DNA from: Stutzerimonas balearica DSM 6083
GTDB lineage: Bacteria > Pseudomonadota > Gammaproteobacteria > Pseudomonadales > Pseudomonadaceae
Direction: 5' to 3'
NCBI RefSeq assembly: GCF_000818015.1
Contig: NZ_CP007511.1
Span: forward strand, 2,986,501 to 3,050,500
Length of the DNA stretch: 64,000 bases
Positions 28,149 to 37,856 of the stretch are shown here, one piece after another. The position numbers were made by a program, and so were the translations under genes. The stretch's first letter is position 1; each line of letters opens with the position of its first letter. The notes beneath the pieces are model-generated. The model was not told the origin of the DNA. It did not search any database and saw nothing but the letters and a program-made list of their open reading frames with translations.

Positions 28149-28511
28149 GGGGCGCACTCCCTGGGTGACGCTGTGCCAGCAGGCCCCTGTCGACTCGCCC
28201 CGCAAGTAAAATCCCTGCGCCGTCGCAACCGGCAACTGCATGACTGACCAGCTTGTGCGGCACCTTACGCAAGCGGGCCCGGCGCCTTCCCTGACGCAAA
28301 TCAAGCTTGCGCCGCGTCACAGTTTGCGGCTCCATACCGCCTGTCGAATCGGTCAGAAACCGCTCGGCGGATGCCGTCAGGGGCGCTCGAGCGCGTCATG
28401 CCGACGCCACCGAGGAAACTCCGCGTCAACAAAACGCTCCCATGGCTTCGTGTGCCGCGCCTGCAGCGCGGTGCCGATCCTCCACACGCAACGCATTTCC
28501 ACGAGGTGACC
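28149..28511. promoter_or_regulatory. Divergent intergenic region, no gene
   Basis: The 363 bp between the chemoreceptor (minus) and MFS (plus) genes show no convincing coding frame; small frames here lack ribosome-binding sites. There are short inverted sequences around 28292-28318 (TGACGC and GCGTCA). I see no sigma-28 promoter like the one serving the third chemoreceptor. Confidence 0.5.
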
Positions 28512-29735
28512 ATGCAGGCGCAAGCCTCCAGCGCGGCGGCGAAGCTTTCGCCGCGCGCCGTCCTTTTGATCGAGCTGGCCCTGGCCATGGGCGGCTTCGC
28601 CATCGGCACCGGCGAATTCGCCATCATGGGCCTGATGCCCGAAGTGGCACGCGGGCTGGGCATCAGCGAGCCGCAGGTCGGGCATGTGATCAGCAGCTAC
28701 GCACTGGGCGTGGTGGTCGGCGCGCCGCTGCTGGCGATCTTCGGCGCGCGCCTGCTGCGCCGACATCTGCTGCTGTTGCTGATGGGCTTCTTTGCCCTTG
28801 GCAACTTCGCCAGCGCGCTGGCGCCGGACTACGCCACGCTGATGGCGGTGCGTTTCATCAGCGGGCTGCCGCACGGCGCCTACTTCGGCGTGGCGATGCT
28901 GGTGGCCGCCGCCATGGTCGCGCCGGAGAAGCGCGCCCAGGCCGTGGCCCGGGTGCTGATGGGCCTGACCATCGCGATTCTCGTCGGCAACCCGCTGGCC
29001 ACCTGGCTCGGCCAGTGGGGCAGCTGGCGCCTGGCCTTCGTCCTGGTCGGCGTGATCGCCCTGCTGACCGTCACCCTGGTAGCGCTGTTTCTCCCGGCCG
29101 ACCCCGAGCAACCGCGCAGCAGCCCGTTGCGAGAACTGCGTGCGTTCAACCGGCCGCAGGTCTGGCTGGCGCTGGCGATCAGCTCGATCGGTTTTGCCGG
29201 CATGTTCTGCGTGTTCAGCTACATGGCGCCGACGCTGCTGGAAGTGACCCGGCTCGGCCCCGGCTGGATTCCGTTCGCGCTCGCGGCGTTCGGCCTGGGC
29301 GGCATCCTCGGCAATGTCTTCGGCGGCCGACTGTTCGACCGGCTGGGCTTTCAGGCCGTGGCCTGGCTGTTGCTGTGGAGCACGCTGGTGCTGCTGGCCT
29401 TTCCCTTCGCCGCGCAATCGCCCTGGACCGTCTTCCCGGCCGTGTTCGCCGTGGGCAGCATGATCTCGCTGTCACCGGCGCTGCAGACGCACCTGATGGA
29501 TGTCGCCGCCGAAGCACAGACCCTCGCCGCCGCCTCCAACCACGCCGCCTTCAATATCGCCAACGCCCTCGGCCCCTGGCTTGGCGGGCTGGCGATCAGC
29601 GCCGGCTTCGGCTGGACGGCAACCGGCTATGTCGGCGCAGCCACCGCAGTCGGCGGGCTGCTGGTATTCGCCCTCGCCTGGCAGCGACAGGGGACGACGG
29701 CAGCGGCGCCCGAGCCGCTGGCCTGCCGCGACTGA
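28512..29735 (+). CDS. MFS transporter, DHA1/AraJ-like efflux family
   Basis: The 407-residue, 12-helix transporter starts at ATG 28512 after GAGGTGACC; upstream in-frame codons lack homology. [36 protein letters not shown] is the classic start of the AraJ/YdhP/NepI-type drug or metabolite exporters. [19 protein letters not shown] and the motif-A region [13 protein letters not shown] follow. The substrate could be a sugar, purine ribonucleoside or drug. No regulator is adjacent; chemoreceptor genes flank it on both sides. Confidence 0.88.
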   Translation: MQAQASSAAAKLSPRAVLLIELALAMGGFAIGTGEFAIMGLMPEVARGLGISEPQVGHVISSYALGVVVGAPLLAIFGARLLRRHLLLLLMGFFALGNFASALAPDYATLMAVRFISGLPHGAYFGVAMLVAAAMVAPEKRAQAVARVLMGLTIAILVGNPLATWLGQWGSWRLAFVLVGVIALLTVTLVALFLPADPEQPRSSPLRELRAFNRPQVWLALAISSIGFAGMFCVFSYMAPTLLEVTRLGPGWIPFALAAFGLGGILGNVFGGRLFDRLGFQAVAWLLLWSTLVLLAFPFAAQSPWTVFPAVFAVGSMISLSPALQTHLMDVAAEAQTLAAASNHAAFNIANALGPWLGGLAISAGFGWTATGYVGAATAVGGLLVFALAWQRQGTTAAAPEPLACRD

Positions 29736-29742
29736 GTGTGGC

Positions 29743-29777
29743 GCGGAAAATCCGACCAAAAGATTAAGGTTTTCCGC
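29743..29777. promoter_or_regulatory. Inverted repeat GCGGAAAA / TTTTCCGC
   Basis: GCGGAAAA (29743-29750) and TTTTCCGC (29770-29777) are perfect complements 19 bp apart, between the MFS stop and the chemoreceptor start. It could be a terminator stem with a long loop or an operator; no U-tract or promoter motif decides. Confidence 0.35.
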
Positions 29778-29826
29778 AGCACGGCCGCCTTACACGGACC
29801 TTGTGTGCCAACAACCGGTCCTTGCA

Positions 29827-31509
29827 ATGCCCCTGTCCCTGAAAAAGAAAGTCATCCTCCTTGCCCTTCTGCCCGTCCTGGCGCTTGCGCTGGTGCTCTG
29901 CGGCGGCACCGCCTACATCCTCAGCGACCGTGCCGAGGCCGAGCTCGCTGCCACCCGCGAGCGCCTGATGCAGATGCACCGCGACGAGCTCGAGCACTAC
30001 ACCGAAGTCGCGTTGAGCGCGATCGACGATCTCTATGCCCCCTCCGCCGAAGGCGACCTGAACGCACGCGCCGAGGCCATCGAGCGCCTGAAGAACATCC
30101 GTTTCGGTAGCGACGGCTACTTCTACGGCCACGACTCGCAGATCGTCCGGCTGTTTCGCGGCAGCAACCCCGACGGCGTCGGCAGCAGCATGCGCGACCG
30201 CCGCGACCAGCAGGGCCGCCTGATCAACACCGAACTGGTGCGCGCCGCCAAGGACGGCAGCGGCTTTCTGCAGTACCACTCCTCGATGCCCGGTAACGAC
30301 AGCGTGCTGATCCCCAAGCTGTCCTACAACCGCTACCTGCCCAAGTGGGACCTGGCCATCGGCACCTCGGTGAACATCGCCGACATCGACGCCGAGCTGG
30401 CCAAGGTGCGCGAGCAGATCGACGAGCGTATCCGCACCATGGTCAGCAGCACCCTGGCCCTCGCCGCGATCATGCTCGTGCTGCTCGGCGTGGCCGGGCT
30501 GGCGCTGAGCAACTCGATCCTGCGGCCGCTGCAGCGGATGAAGGACAACCTCGACGACATCGCCGCCGGCGACGGGGACCTGACGCATCGGCTGAACATC
30601 GACAGCCGCGACGAGATCGGCGCGCTGGCCGCCTCGTTCAACCGCTTCGTCGACAAGATCCACGGCATGGTGCGGCAGATGGTCGACGTCACCGGCGAGC
30701 TGACCGGGGTGGTCGGTGAGATGGCCGCGCAGGCACAGCGCTCCGATGCCGCCATGGCCCAGCAGCGCCATGAAACCGAGCAGGTCGCCACGGCGATTCA
30801 CGAAATGTCCGCCGCCGCCCAGGAAGTCGCGCAGAGCGCGCAGAACGCAGCCGATGCAGCGCGCCAGACCGACGCCGAAGGCCAGCAGGCGCGCGAGGTG
30901 GTGGAACTGAGCATTCAGCGCATCCATGCGCTGGTCGAGGACATCCATCGCAGCGGCCTGAGCATGGACAACCTGCGCCAGGACGTGGACGCCATCGTCG
31001 GCGTGCTCAGCGTGATCCGCTCGATCGCCGACCAGACCAACCTGCTGGCGCTCAACGCGGCGATCGAGGCGGCGCGTGCCGGTGAGGCCGGGCGCGGTTT
31101 CGCCGTGGTCGCCGACGAGGTCCGCGCGCTGGCCAGTCGCACCCAGCAGAGCACTGCGGAGATCCAGGGCATGATCGATCGCCTGCAGCAGGGCACCGCT
31201 GGCGCTGTTCAGGCGATGCAACGCTCCAGCGAAGCCGGCCACAGCAGCAGCGAGCAGGCCAACCGCACCGGCGTGTCGCTCGATGCCATGGCCGCGCTGA
31301 TCGCCACCATCAACGCGATGAACGCGCAGATTGCCAGCGCCGCCGAGGAGCAGACCTCGGTGTCCGAGGAGATCAGCCGCAGCGTGCATCAAATCGCCGT
31401 GTCGGTCGACGAGGTGGCCGATCAGGCCCAGCAAGGCGCGCGTACCGCCAGCCACCTGGAAGCGCTTGGCCAACGCCTCGGTGGGCTGGCCCGTCAGTTC
31501 CGCATCTGA
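29827..31509 (+). CDS. Methyl-accepting chemotaxis protein with sCache_2 sensor
   Basis: This 560-residue receptor has TM1 at about 7-30 and a single Cache domain (about 35-195) with the typical [14 protein letters not shown] and [18 protein letters not shown] segments. TM2 is at about 205-228, followed by HAMP and the cytoplasmic signalling hairpin with [26 protein letters not shown]. sCache_2 domains often bind small carboxylates such as acetate or pyruvate, so an organic acid ligand is plausible but unproven. It lies tail to tail with the third receptor, 30 bp away. Confidence 0.92.
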   Translation: MPLSLKKKVILLALLPVLALALVLCGGTAYILSDRAEAELAATRERLMQMHRDELEHYTEVALSAIDDLYAPSAEGDLNARAEAIERLKNIRFGSDGYFYGHDSQIVRLFRGSNPDGVGSSMRDRRDQQGRLINTELVRAAKDGSGFLQYHSSMPGNDSVLIPKLSYNRYLPKWDLAIGTSVNIADIDAELAKVREQIDERIRTMVSSTLALAAIMLVLLGVAGLALSNSILRPLQRMKDNLDDIAAGDGDLTHRLNIDSRDEIGALAASFNRFVDKIHGMVRQMVDVTGELTGVVGEMAAQAQRSDAAMAQQRHETEQVATAIHEMSAAAQEVAQSAQNAADAARQTDAEGQQAREVVELSIQRIHALVEDIHRSGLSMDNLRQDVDAIVGVLSVIRSIADQTNLLALNAAIEAARAGEAGRGFAVVADEVRALASRTQQSTAEIQGMIDRLQQGTAGAVQAMQRSSEAGHSSSEQANRTGVSLDAMAALIATINAMNAQIASAAEEQTSVSEEISRSVHQIAVSVDEVADQAQQGARTASHLEALGQRLGGLARQFRI

Positions 31510-31539
31510 ACGGGCCGTGCGCTCAGGCGCCCCGGTGGT

Positions 31540-33159
31540 TTACAGGCGGAAGCGCCCGACCAGCTGATTGAGCCCGGTCGCCAGCCGGGCCAGCTCGTCG
31601 CTGGCCGCCGAGGTCTGCTGGGCGCCGGTCGCGCTCTGCTCGGACACATCGCGGATGGCGACCAGGTTGCGATCGACCTCACGGGCGACCTGAGCCTGCT
31701 CTTCCGCTGCGCTGGCGATCACCAGATTCATCTCGTTGATCTGCCCGACCCGCTCGGCGATCAGCGCCAGCGCCTGGTCGGCCTCGCCGGCCAGCGTCTG
31801 GCTGCGCCCGGCGAACTCGCTGCTCTGCTCCATCTCGCGCACCGAATCGGCCGTCGCGCTCTGGATCGCGCCAATCATCCGCTCGATTTCCTCGGTCGAA
31901 CTTTGCGTGCGCTGGGCAAGGTTGCGCACCTCGTCGGCGACCACGGCGAAACCGCGGCCGGCCTCCCCGGCGCGCGCCGCCTCGATCGCCGCATTGAGCG
32001 CCAGCAGGTTGGTCTGGTCGGCAATGGCACGGATCACGTCGACCACCTGGCCGATATTGGCGGCCTCGTCGGCCAGGCGCTGCACGGTCGCGGCGGTATC
32101 GCCGAGCTTGTTGCTCAGGCGGTCGATGGTTTCCCGCGTGACGTTGACCTTGTGGCGCCCGGCTTCGGCCACCTCCTCGGCCTCACGCGAAGCGGTCGAG
32201 GTGCGATTGGCATTGCCGGCAACCTCCTCGACCGCGGCCGACATCTCGTTGACCGCAGTGGCGGCCATCTGCACTTCCTGGTTCTGCTGGGCGATGCCCT
32301 GGGCGCTGTGCTCGGTCACTGCGTGCAGCTCGTCGGCCGCCGATGCCAGCTGAGTCGCCGAGCCCTGGATGTCCTGCAGCGTTTCGCGCAGCCGGTGCTG
32401 CATCTGCCGGATCGACTGCTGAACCTCGGTGATCTCGTCGCGCCCACGGCACTCGATGGTGCGGCTCAGGTCGCCGGCCGCCACCTGCGCGGCGGCCTGC
32501 TTGAGCGCCTGCAACGGGCGGCCGATGCTGCGTATCAGCAACAGCGAACACAATGCGCCACCGACCAGCAGTGCGCCCAGCAGGCCGATGAAGAAAGCTC
32601 GGTTGCGCTCGTACAGCGCCAGGGCGCGCTCGTACTCGCCGCGGGCCTCGCCGAGCTGCAGGTCGATCAGTTCGCTGAACGCCTCCGACAGCGGGTCGAT
32701 CAGCGGATACAGGTCATTCATGACAAACACCGCAAGGCGCTTCTCGCTGTGCCGATCGAGAGTGCGCTCGAGCCCGTCCAGCGGCTTCTCGGTCGCCGCC
32801 TTGAGGCTCTCGATGCGTGTCGCCAGCGCGCGCTCCTCCGGCAGCAGGCGGGTCTGCAGGTAGGCCTGCCACAGCCGGCGGATCTCTGCGCGCGCCTGGC
32901 GCACATCGTCGCGTGCCTGGGCGTAACTGATCATGCCGCTGCGCGCCTTATGGCTGGCATCGACGATCTTCACTGCGTAGAGGTCGGCAATCAGCTTGAT
33001 GTCGCGCAGCGGCACCACACGATCGAGGTAAACCGTGTTCAGTCCGTTCAGGCTGCGCTGCTGCGCGCTCAGGCCGGTGATGCCGACGACCACGCAGGCC
33101 AGCAGCATCGTGCAGACAAGGATCAGGAGGCGGATGCGAATGGTCAGGCGCTGCATCAT
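31540..33159 (-). CDS. Methyl-accepting chemotaxis protein with four-helix-bundle sensor
   Basis: This 539-residue receptor starts at ATG 33159 (the next codon, 33156, is also ATG). TM1 (about 8-30) is followed by a periplasmic 4HB_MCP-type helical bundle (about 31-190). TM2 (about 192-212), HAMP ([20 protein letters not shown]) and the signalling domain with [24 protein letters not shown] complete it. 4HB sensors bind amino or organic acids; the ligand is unknown. A sigma-28 promoter 71-97 bp upstream shows it belongs to the flagellar regulon. No strong Shine-Dalgarno is visible. Confidence 0.9.
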   Translation of the reverse strand: MMQRLTIRIRLLILVCTMLLACVVVGITGLSAQQRSLNGLNTVYLDRVVPLRDIKLIADLYAVKIVDASHKARSGMISYAQARDDVRQARAEIRRLWQAYLQTRLLPEERALATRIESLKAATEKPLDGLERTLDRHSEKRLAVFVMNDLYPLIDPLSEAFSELIDLQLGEARGEYERALALYERNRAFFIGLLGALLVGGALCSLLLIRSIGRPLQALKQAAAQVAAGDLSRTIECRGRDEITEVQQSIRQMQHRLRETLQDIQGSATQLASAADELHAVTEHSAQGIAQQNQEVQMAATAVNEMSAAVEEVAGNANRTSTASREAEEVAEAGRHKVNVTRETIDRLSNKLGDTAATVQRLADEAANIGQVVDVIRAIADQTNLLALNAAIEAARAGEAGRGFAVVADEVRNLAQRTQSSTEEIERMIGAIQSATADSVREMEQSSEFAGRSQTLAGEADQALALIAERVGQINEMNLVIASAAEEQAQVAREVDRNLVAIRDVSEQSATGAQQTSAASDELARLATGLNQLVGRFRL

Positions 33160-33554
33160 GGGGTCGTTTTCCGGGCACGGGTCAGGCAGGCGCCGGCGCA
33201 TGAAAGGAGCGTGCCGGCAGACCTGCCGTTTATCGGCAAGCAAGCATCCAGCTTGAGCTCGTCGCCGCGCAAAAGGCCGTCGCAGAGCGCTTTCAGCGCG
33301 TGGAGACGGATACCCTGCAGCCGGCACGCGCCCCTGGCCGGCCGCCGCTGCTGGGAAAGCGCTGCCAACAGCGCCCCCCCCTGCGCGGTACCGGCTGCCG
33401 AACTCAGCAGCGGCGGATGACCGGACGGTCATGCCCGACGGGCCTGCGGCAATCTGCTGTTTCGGCTTTGTGCGCCAGTACGCATGCGGATCGGGGACGA
33501 GTGGTAATTTCGCGCCCCCATTTCCAGCAAGGGAAGCGCCTCGTGAAGTCATCC
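33160..33554. other. Divergent intergenic region without a gene
   Basis: These 395 bp separate the third chemoreceptor from the DUF6746-like gene. Apart from the sigma-28 promoter they hold no supported coding frame. A hairpin TGCCG-TTTAT-CGGCA (33224-33238) overlaps the promoter -10. Nothing else is recognised. Confidence 0.5.
33230..33256 (-). promoter_or_regulatory. Flagellar sigma-28 (FliA) promoter
   Basis: On the minus strand TCAAGCTG, an 11-bp spacer and GCCGATAA match the FliA consensus (TAAAGTTT-N11-GCCGATAA in enterics, TCAAG at -35 in Pseudomonas) with exact spacing and a perfect -10. It points at the chemoreceptor start at 33159, putting the mRNA start near 33223. Confidence 0.85.
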
Positions 33555-33881
33555 ATGAAAACCGCCGTCCTGGCCCTCGGTCTGACCTGCGCCTCGCTGG
33601 CCGTCGCCGATAGCGAGCTGTCCTCGGCCGTGGCCAGTTTTTCCGAAGACAACAAGCGCCTGGAAGCCGCCCTGGGCCAGGAGCTGACAGCCGAGCGGCT
33701 AAAGGAAATCTACGAGATCAGTTATCGCCTGCAGGGGTCGCTGAGCACCATCAACATGCGCATGGACGAGCTGGCCGACACCCTGGAAGAGCTGCATATC
33801 GAATCCGAATCGGCGAACGCCGAGGCGGTCAGCGAATACGGCGCCAGCTATCTCGAGGTCGCCCGCAGCGTCATTCGCTGA
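33555..33881 (+). CDS. Secreted small helical protein, DUF6746-like
   Basis: This 108-residue protein starts at ATG 33555 (GTG 33543 is an alternative). The signal peptide [18 protein letters not shown] is followed by an acidic helical chain, [36 protein letters not shown], and ends with [20 protein letters not shown]. This resembles periplasmic proteins grouped as DUF6746, from memory. It is probably a periplasmic coiled-coil protein of unknown role. It is the first gene after the 395-bp intergenic region and converges on a lipoprotein gene. Confidence 0.72.
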   Translation: MKTAVLALGLTCASLAVADSELSSAVASFSEDNKRLEAALGQELTAERLKEIYEISYRLQGSLSTINMRMDELADTLEELHIESESANAEAVSEYGASYLEVARSVIR

Positions 33882-33905
33882 GCGCCTCCAGCGCCGTAGC
33901 GGCGC

Positions 33906-34331
33906 TCAGCGCGCGAGCGGGCGGATGTCGAAGCCGATGTCGTTCTCGCTGGTGATGCGGTAGTCCAGCACCTGCCCGGCAACGACCTCGGCCAGCACCT
34001 CGCGGCGCAGGCGCCCCTTCGAGCACAGGGTGTCGTCCAGCGGGTCGGTGCCGATGCCGACGACATGCCGCCCGGCCGGCACCTGAAAGCGGGCCCGCTC
34101 GCCGACGTGAATGCGCGCCGCCAGCTCACGGTCGATCAGCACGGCGATGTAGCAGCCGCCGCCGCGCAATCCGAAATCCCGCGTCACCACGATCTCGCCC
34201 GCACCCTCCTGCGCCTGCTGATACGCCAGCAGGCGCTCCGCCGGGACCGCCGAGATGTCCTCCGGCTCCGGCGCCCAGGACGAACAGCCCGCCGTGGCGA
34301 GCAGGATCAGGAACAGGACGCTCAGGCGCAT
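33906..34331 (-). CDS. Lipoprotein, unknown function
   Basis: The 141-residue protein starts at ATG 34331. MRLSVLFLILLATAGCSSW is a lipoprotein signal peptide with lipobox TAGC (Cys16) and Ser at +2, predicting outer-membrane sorting. The mature part has DFGLRGGGCYIAVLIDRELAARIHVGERARFQVPAGRHVVGIG, a beta-sandwich-like carrier pattern found in DUF2846-type lipoproteins, and a second cysteine pair candidate (Cys60, Cys103). No operon partners are evident on the same strand beyond the 54-residue gene upstream. Confidence 0.78.
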   Translation of the reverse strand: MRLSVLFLILLATAGCSSWAPEPEDISAVPAERLLAYQQAQEGAGEIVVTRDFGLRGGGCYIAVLIDRELAARIHVGERARFQVPAGRHVVGIGTDPLDDTLCSKGRLRREVLAEVVAGQVLDYRITSENDIGFDIRPLAR

Positions 34332-34415
34332 GCGGACTCCCTTCGTAAAGCGCGGCCGATTGCCGCTTCGCTGAACCGACGATAGCAGGCCGGCGGCGGG
34401 TTGCCGAGCCAACCG

Positions 34416-34580
34416 CTACCCGGGCAGGTTGGTGTAGTCGTCGGCGGTCATGTCCGGGTCGTCGGGGCGTACCTCGGGCTCGTTCTCGTCGTACAGCCGC
34501 TCCGGATTCGGCGTGCCCTCGACCTGGTCGTCGCGTACGCCTTCTTCGGGTTGCGGCTCGTGGGTGTGTTCCTCGTTCAT
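34416..34580 (-). CDS. Small acidic protein, 54 residues
   Basis: ATG 34580 with GGAGACG upstream opens a 54-codon frame. The product, starting MNEEHTHEPQPEEGV and ending TADDYTNLPG, is very acidic and likely disordered, with no signal or membrane segment. I cannot name a family. A good ribosome-binding site and codon use like that of neighbours support it. It is divergent from the 133-residue gene and 84 bp ahead of the lipoprotein gene. Confidence 0.6.
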   Translation of the reverse strand: MNEEHTHEPQPEEGVRDDQVEGTPNPERLYDENEPEVRPDDPDMTADDYTNLPG

Positions 34581-34735
34581 GCGCGTCTCCGCCGGTAGGT
34601 GAGTTCATGCATTGGAGGCGGCAGCTCAGCCGGCGTTCGCCAAGCGCGGCGGCCGACGGTCCGATGCCGGTGGTGTTTGCACCGCAACGCCGGCTCCACC
34701 ACACTGCGGCAAATCCCTGCCGAAGTGGAGTCACC

Positions 34736-35137
34736 ATGGCCGCACTCGATCCAAAGGTCCAAGCAGCAATCGTTCAAGATCCGCAGGCACTGGATTGCAC
34801 GCTCTATCGCCCCGATGAGCGCAACCCCGACGAGGAACTCGACCTCGGCGATGCCCGCGTGGTCATCACCGGGCCCTTCCAGGCACCTGCCGAGTGGGAT
34901 GCACGCGACCGCGAGGAGTATTTCGACGGCAGCGCCGAAGAAGCCTTCGTGGTCGCCGAGATCGCCTGCGTGGCCAGCAACGATTCGGGGCGCGCATTTC
35001 GCCCCGAGCCGGGTGACTATGCCGCGGTGATGGAAACCCCGGCCCAGGTCGCGATGTTCTTCGTCTACGACTGCCTCGACCACGCGGCCGGCCGCTACGT
35101 GCTGATCCGCGACGAAGCGACCGACCTGGCCGACTGA
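34736..35137 (+). CDS. Conserved hypothetical acidic protein, 133 residues
   Basis: ATG 34736 follows GTGGAGTC; earlier in-frame codons lack a ribosome-binding site. The protein is acidic and soluble (ALDCTLYRPDERNPDEELDLGDARVVITGPFQAPAEWD, then PGDYAAVMETPAQVAMFFVYDCLDHAAGRYVL). It has no signal peptide or known motif. I do not recognise the family. It is probably transcribed alone, or with the DUF445 gene 72 bp downstream. Confidence 0.68.
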   Translation: MAALDPKVQAAIVQDPQALDCTLYRPDERNPDEELDLGDARVVITGPFQAPAEWDARDREEYFDGSAEEAFVVAEIACVASNDSGRAFRPEPGDYAAVMETPAQVAMFFVYDCLDHAAGRYVLIRDEATDLAD

Positions 35138-35209
35138 CCCGCTGCGAACGCAACCGGCGACAGGCAGGTCTGCAGTCAGGCTGTCGTCGGTTCAGAGGAA
35201 TACCCGCTC

Positions 35210-36466
35210 ATGCCCAGCCCCTGGCAATCCCCGGTAACCCGGATGAAGCTCGTGGCCGGTGGCCTGCTGCTGCTCGCCGCACTGCTCTACGTACTGGCCA
35301 CCGCCTTGCACAACGAACACCCGGCATGGGGCTACCTTGCCTCGTTCGCCGAAGCAGCGATGGTCGGCGCGATCGCCGACTGGTTCGCCGTCACCGCGCT
35401 GTTTCGCCGCCCGCTGGGGCTGCCGATTCCGCACACCGCGATCATCCCGCGCAACAAGGCGCGCATTGGCCGCAACCTGGCCGAGTTCATCACCACCCAC
35501 TTTCTCGCCACCCCGCTGGTGCTGGCCAAGCTGCGCGAACTCGATATCGCCACGCGCCTGGCCGACTGGCTGCGGCATCCGGCCAATGCCGACGCGGTTG
35601 GCCGCCAACTCACCGGCATGGCGCGCTTCGCCGTCGGCGCGCTGCACGACGAGCGCGTACAGGCCTTTGCCCGCGACAAGCTCATCGACCGCCTGCGCAA
35701 GGCCGATGTCGCACCGCTGCTGGCCCAGGCGCTGGACATCCTCACCGCACAGGGTCGGCATCAGGCGCTGCTCGACGAGATGCTCGTGCGCCTGGATTCG
35801 ATCATGCGCGACGAGGACACCCGTGCGCTGATCGCCGACACCATCACCCGCGAAGTGCGCACCCTGCGCTACCTGGGGCTGGGCAAGTCGGTCGGCGGCT
35901 GGTCGGCGAACAAGCTGGTCGACGGCCTTTCCGGGCTGCTCGCCGAGATCGCCGAAGACCCCGAGCACCTGGTGCGCCAGCGCTTCGACGAGCACGTCGG
36001 CGAGTACATCGATCGCCTGCGGCATGACCCCGAGTACGCGCTGAAGGTCGAGCGCATCCTCGCCCTGCTGCTCGACCATCCGGCCACCGGCGACTATTTC
36101 CGCGGCCTCTGGCAGGACCTGGTCGCCTGGCTCGAGGCCGACCTGGCGAGCGACGCCTCGCGCATCGGCGGGCGCATCGTCGGGTTGACCCGCGGGCTCG
36201 GCGACGCGCTGGCCAGCGATCCGGCCATGCGCAGCTGGATCAACGAACAGCTCAGCGACGCCGCCCCCTCATTGCTGGAGCGTTATCGCGGCCAGATCGG
36301 GCGCTACATCGCCGAACGCGTGGAGAACTGGGAGAGCGCCGAACTGGTCGAGCAGATGGAACGCAGCGTCGGCAAGGACCTGCAGTTCATCCGCATCAAC
36401 GGCACCCTGGTCGGCGGCCTCGTCGGGCTCGCCCTGCATGCGCTGACCCAGCTCGCCGGCGGCTGA
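35210..36466 (+). CDS. DUF445 inner-membrane protein (YjiN-like)
   Basis: This 418-residue protein has an N-terminal membrane hairpin (about 12-60) with FAEAAMVGAIADWFAVTALFRRPLGLPIPHTAIIPRNKARIG. That segment is the DUF445 signature shared with YjiN and the Bacillus YheB family. A long helical, probably coiled-coil cytoplasmic or periplasmic part follows, and the C-terminal GGLVGLALHALTQLAG is a second anchor. Function is unknown. Its stop codon directly abuts that of the convergent ABC ATPase gene inside a palindromic hairpin. Confidence 0.9.
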   Translation: MPSPWQSPVTRMKLVAGGLLLLAALLYVLATALHNEHPAWGYLASFAEAAMVGAIADWFAVTALFRRPLGLPIPHTAIIPRNKARIGRNLAEFITTHFLATPLVLAKLRELDIATRLADWLRHPANADAVGRQLTGMARFAVGALHDERVQAFARDKLIDRLRKADVAPLLAQALDILTAQGRHQALLDEMLVRLDSIMRDEDTRALIADTITREVRTLRYLGLGKSVGGWSANKLVDGLSGLLAEIAEDPEHLVRQRFDEHVGEYIDRLRHDPEYALKVERILALLLDHPATGDYFRGLWQDLVAWLEADLASDASRIGGRIVGLTRGLGDALASDPAMRSWINEQLSDAAPSLLERYRGQIGRYIAERVENWESAELVEQMERSVGKDLQFIRINGTLVGGLVGLALHALTQLAGG

Positions 36467-36476
36467 TCAGCCGGCG
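36454..36476. terminator. Bidirectional hairpin over back-to-back stop codons
   Basis: CGCCGGC (36454-36460) pairs with GCCGGCG (36470-36476); an alternative core GGCTGATCAGCC (36461-36472) is perfectly palindromic. Both TGA stops of the convergent DUF445 and ABC genes lie inside. There is no U-tract. Confidence 0.5.
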
Positions 36477-37102
36477 TCACGCACCGGGTCACCGGCCTCC
36501 GTCCGCACTTCGACCAGCGCCGCCGGCTTGCCGACCAGCTGCCAGCGGCGGTTGGCCAGTGCCTCGGCATCGCGCGGATCGTGCGTTACACAGAGCATGG
36601 CCATGCCCGGCCGGGCATCGAGCACCGCGGCGATCAAGGCGCGCAGCTCCTGCACCCGCGGTGCATCCAGCGAGGCAAAGGGCTCGTCGAGCAGGAGCAG
36701 GTCCGGCTCCACCGCCAGACAGCGCGCCAGCGCCGCCCGCCGGGCCATGCCCAGCGACAGCTGGTCGGGCAGCTTGTCGGCGCAGCCCTGCAGGCCGACC
36801 TGGGCGAGCAAGGCGTCGATGCGCGCCGGTGCGGCACCGACCAGCGCCAGGTTCTGGCGCAAGGTGCGCCAGGGCAGCAGGCGATGTTCCTGGAACAGAT
36901 AGCCGATCCGCAGCCCGGCCTGACGTCGGATCATCGAAGCCGGCAGGCTGCGATCCAGCCCGGCAATGGCGTTGAGCAGGGTGGTCTTGCCGACACCGGA
37001 GCTGCCCAAGAGGCAGATCCGGTCGCCCGGGTGGATGCGCGCCTCGAGCCGGCCGAGAATCGGGTGCCCGGCGCCCTGCCCGTCGATCGCCAGCTCAAGC
37101 AT
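36467..37102 (-). CDS. ABC transporter ATPase, NitT/TauT type
   Basis: The ATPase has 211 residues from ATG 37102. Walker A is GSSGVGKTT, the Q-loop is LFQEHRLLPW, Walker B is LLLLDEPFASLD and the switch His is in CVTHD. The signature loop reads LSLGMARR rather than LSGGQ, so position 3 Gly is replaced by Leu and Gln by Met; both are non-canonical, although the nucleotide-contacting Ser and second Gly remain. The chain is shorter than typical SsuB/TauB (about 255). It overlaps the permease gene by 8 bp and completes a three-gene importer. Confidence 0.88.
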   Translation of the reverse strand: MLELAIDGQGAGHPILGRLEARIHPGDRICLLGSSGVGKTTLLNAIAGLDRSLPASMIRRQAGLRIGYLFQEHRLLPWRTLRQNLALVGAAPARIDALLAQVGLQGCADKLPDQLSLGMARRAALARCLAVEPDLLLLDEPFASLDAPRVQELRALIAAVLDARPGMAMLCVTHDPRDAEALANRRWQLVGKPAALVEVRTEAGDPVRDAG

Positions 37103-37856
37103 GCGCCACCCCGGCCTCGCGCCAGCGCGTGGCGCGCCGTTCCACCGGCTGCAGCACGAGCCATTCGATCGCCTGCACCACGGCGATGAAGGCCAGGCTC
37201 CAGGCCAGGATCGCCGCCACATCGAATACCTGGAAAGCCATGTGCAGCTGGAAACCGACCCCATCGGAACGGCCGAGCAGTTCGACCACCAGCACGATCT
37301 TCCAGATCAGCGCCAACCCGCTGCGGGTCGCCGCCATCCAGTAGGGAAACAGTTGCGGCAGCCAGACATGCACCAGCCGGCGCCAGCGCCCGAAGCCATA
37401 GACATCGGCCATCTGCTCCAATCGCGGGTCCAGCGCGCGCGCGCCTTCGCGCAGGGTCACGGCCACGTTCGGCACCTTGTTCACCACCACGGCGAGCACC
37501 GCGGCGGCCTCGACCAGGCCGAACCAGACATACAGCAGGATGATGGTGACCAGCGCCGGCAGGTTGAGAAACAGCACCAGCAGCGGATCGCAGAAGGCAT
37601 TGAACAGCCGCGACCGCCCCATGCCGAGGCCGAGCAGCGTACCGAGCGTCATCGCCAGCGCGAAGGCAATCGCCACGCGGCGCAGGGTTGCACCCAGATG
37701 CTGGACCAGCTCGCCACTGGCGAGGATCTGCCAGCCGACCTCGAGCACTTGCGCCGGGCCCGGCAACAATGGCGTGTTCAGCCCCGCCGCCAACCCCGCC
37801 CAGAGCGCCAGGGTCAGCGGCAATGCGACCCAGGAAGCCCAGCGGGTGGCGCTCAT
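37095..37856 (-). CDS. ABC transporter permease, NitT/TauT (SsuC-like) type
   Basis: The 253-residue permease has about six membrane helices. The coupling-helix motif appears as EGARALDPRLEQMADVYGFGRWRRLVHVWLPQLFPYWMAATRSGLAL, matching the EAA loop of BPD_transp_1 permeases. It partners the ATPase (8-bp overlap) and the binding protein (4-bp overlap ATGA). Such importers carry sulfonates, taurine, nitrate or thiamine precursors; no substrate-specific feature is visible and no desulfonation genes are nearby. Confidence 0.9.
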   Translation of the reverse strand: MSATRWASWVALPLTLALWAGLAAGLNTPLLPGPAQVLEVGWQILASGELVQHLGATLRRVAIAFALAMTLGTLLGLGMGRSRLFNAFCDPLLVLFLNLPALVTIILLYVWFGLVEAAAVLAVVVNKVPNVAVTLREGARALDPRLEQMADVYGFGRWRRLVHVWLPQLFPYWMAATRSGLALIWKIVLVVELLGRSDGVGFQLHMAFQVFDVAAILAWSLAFIAVVQAIEWLVLQPVERRATRWREAGVAHA

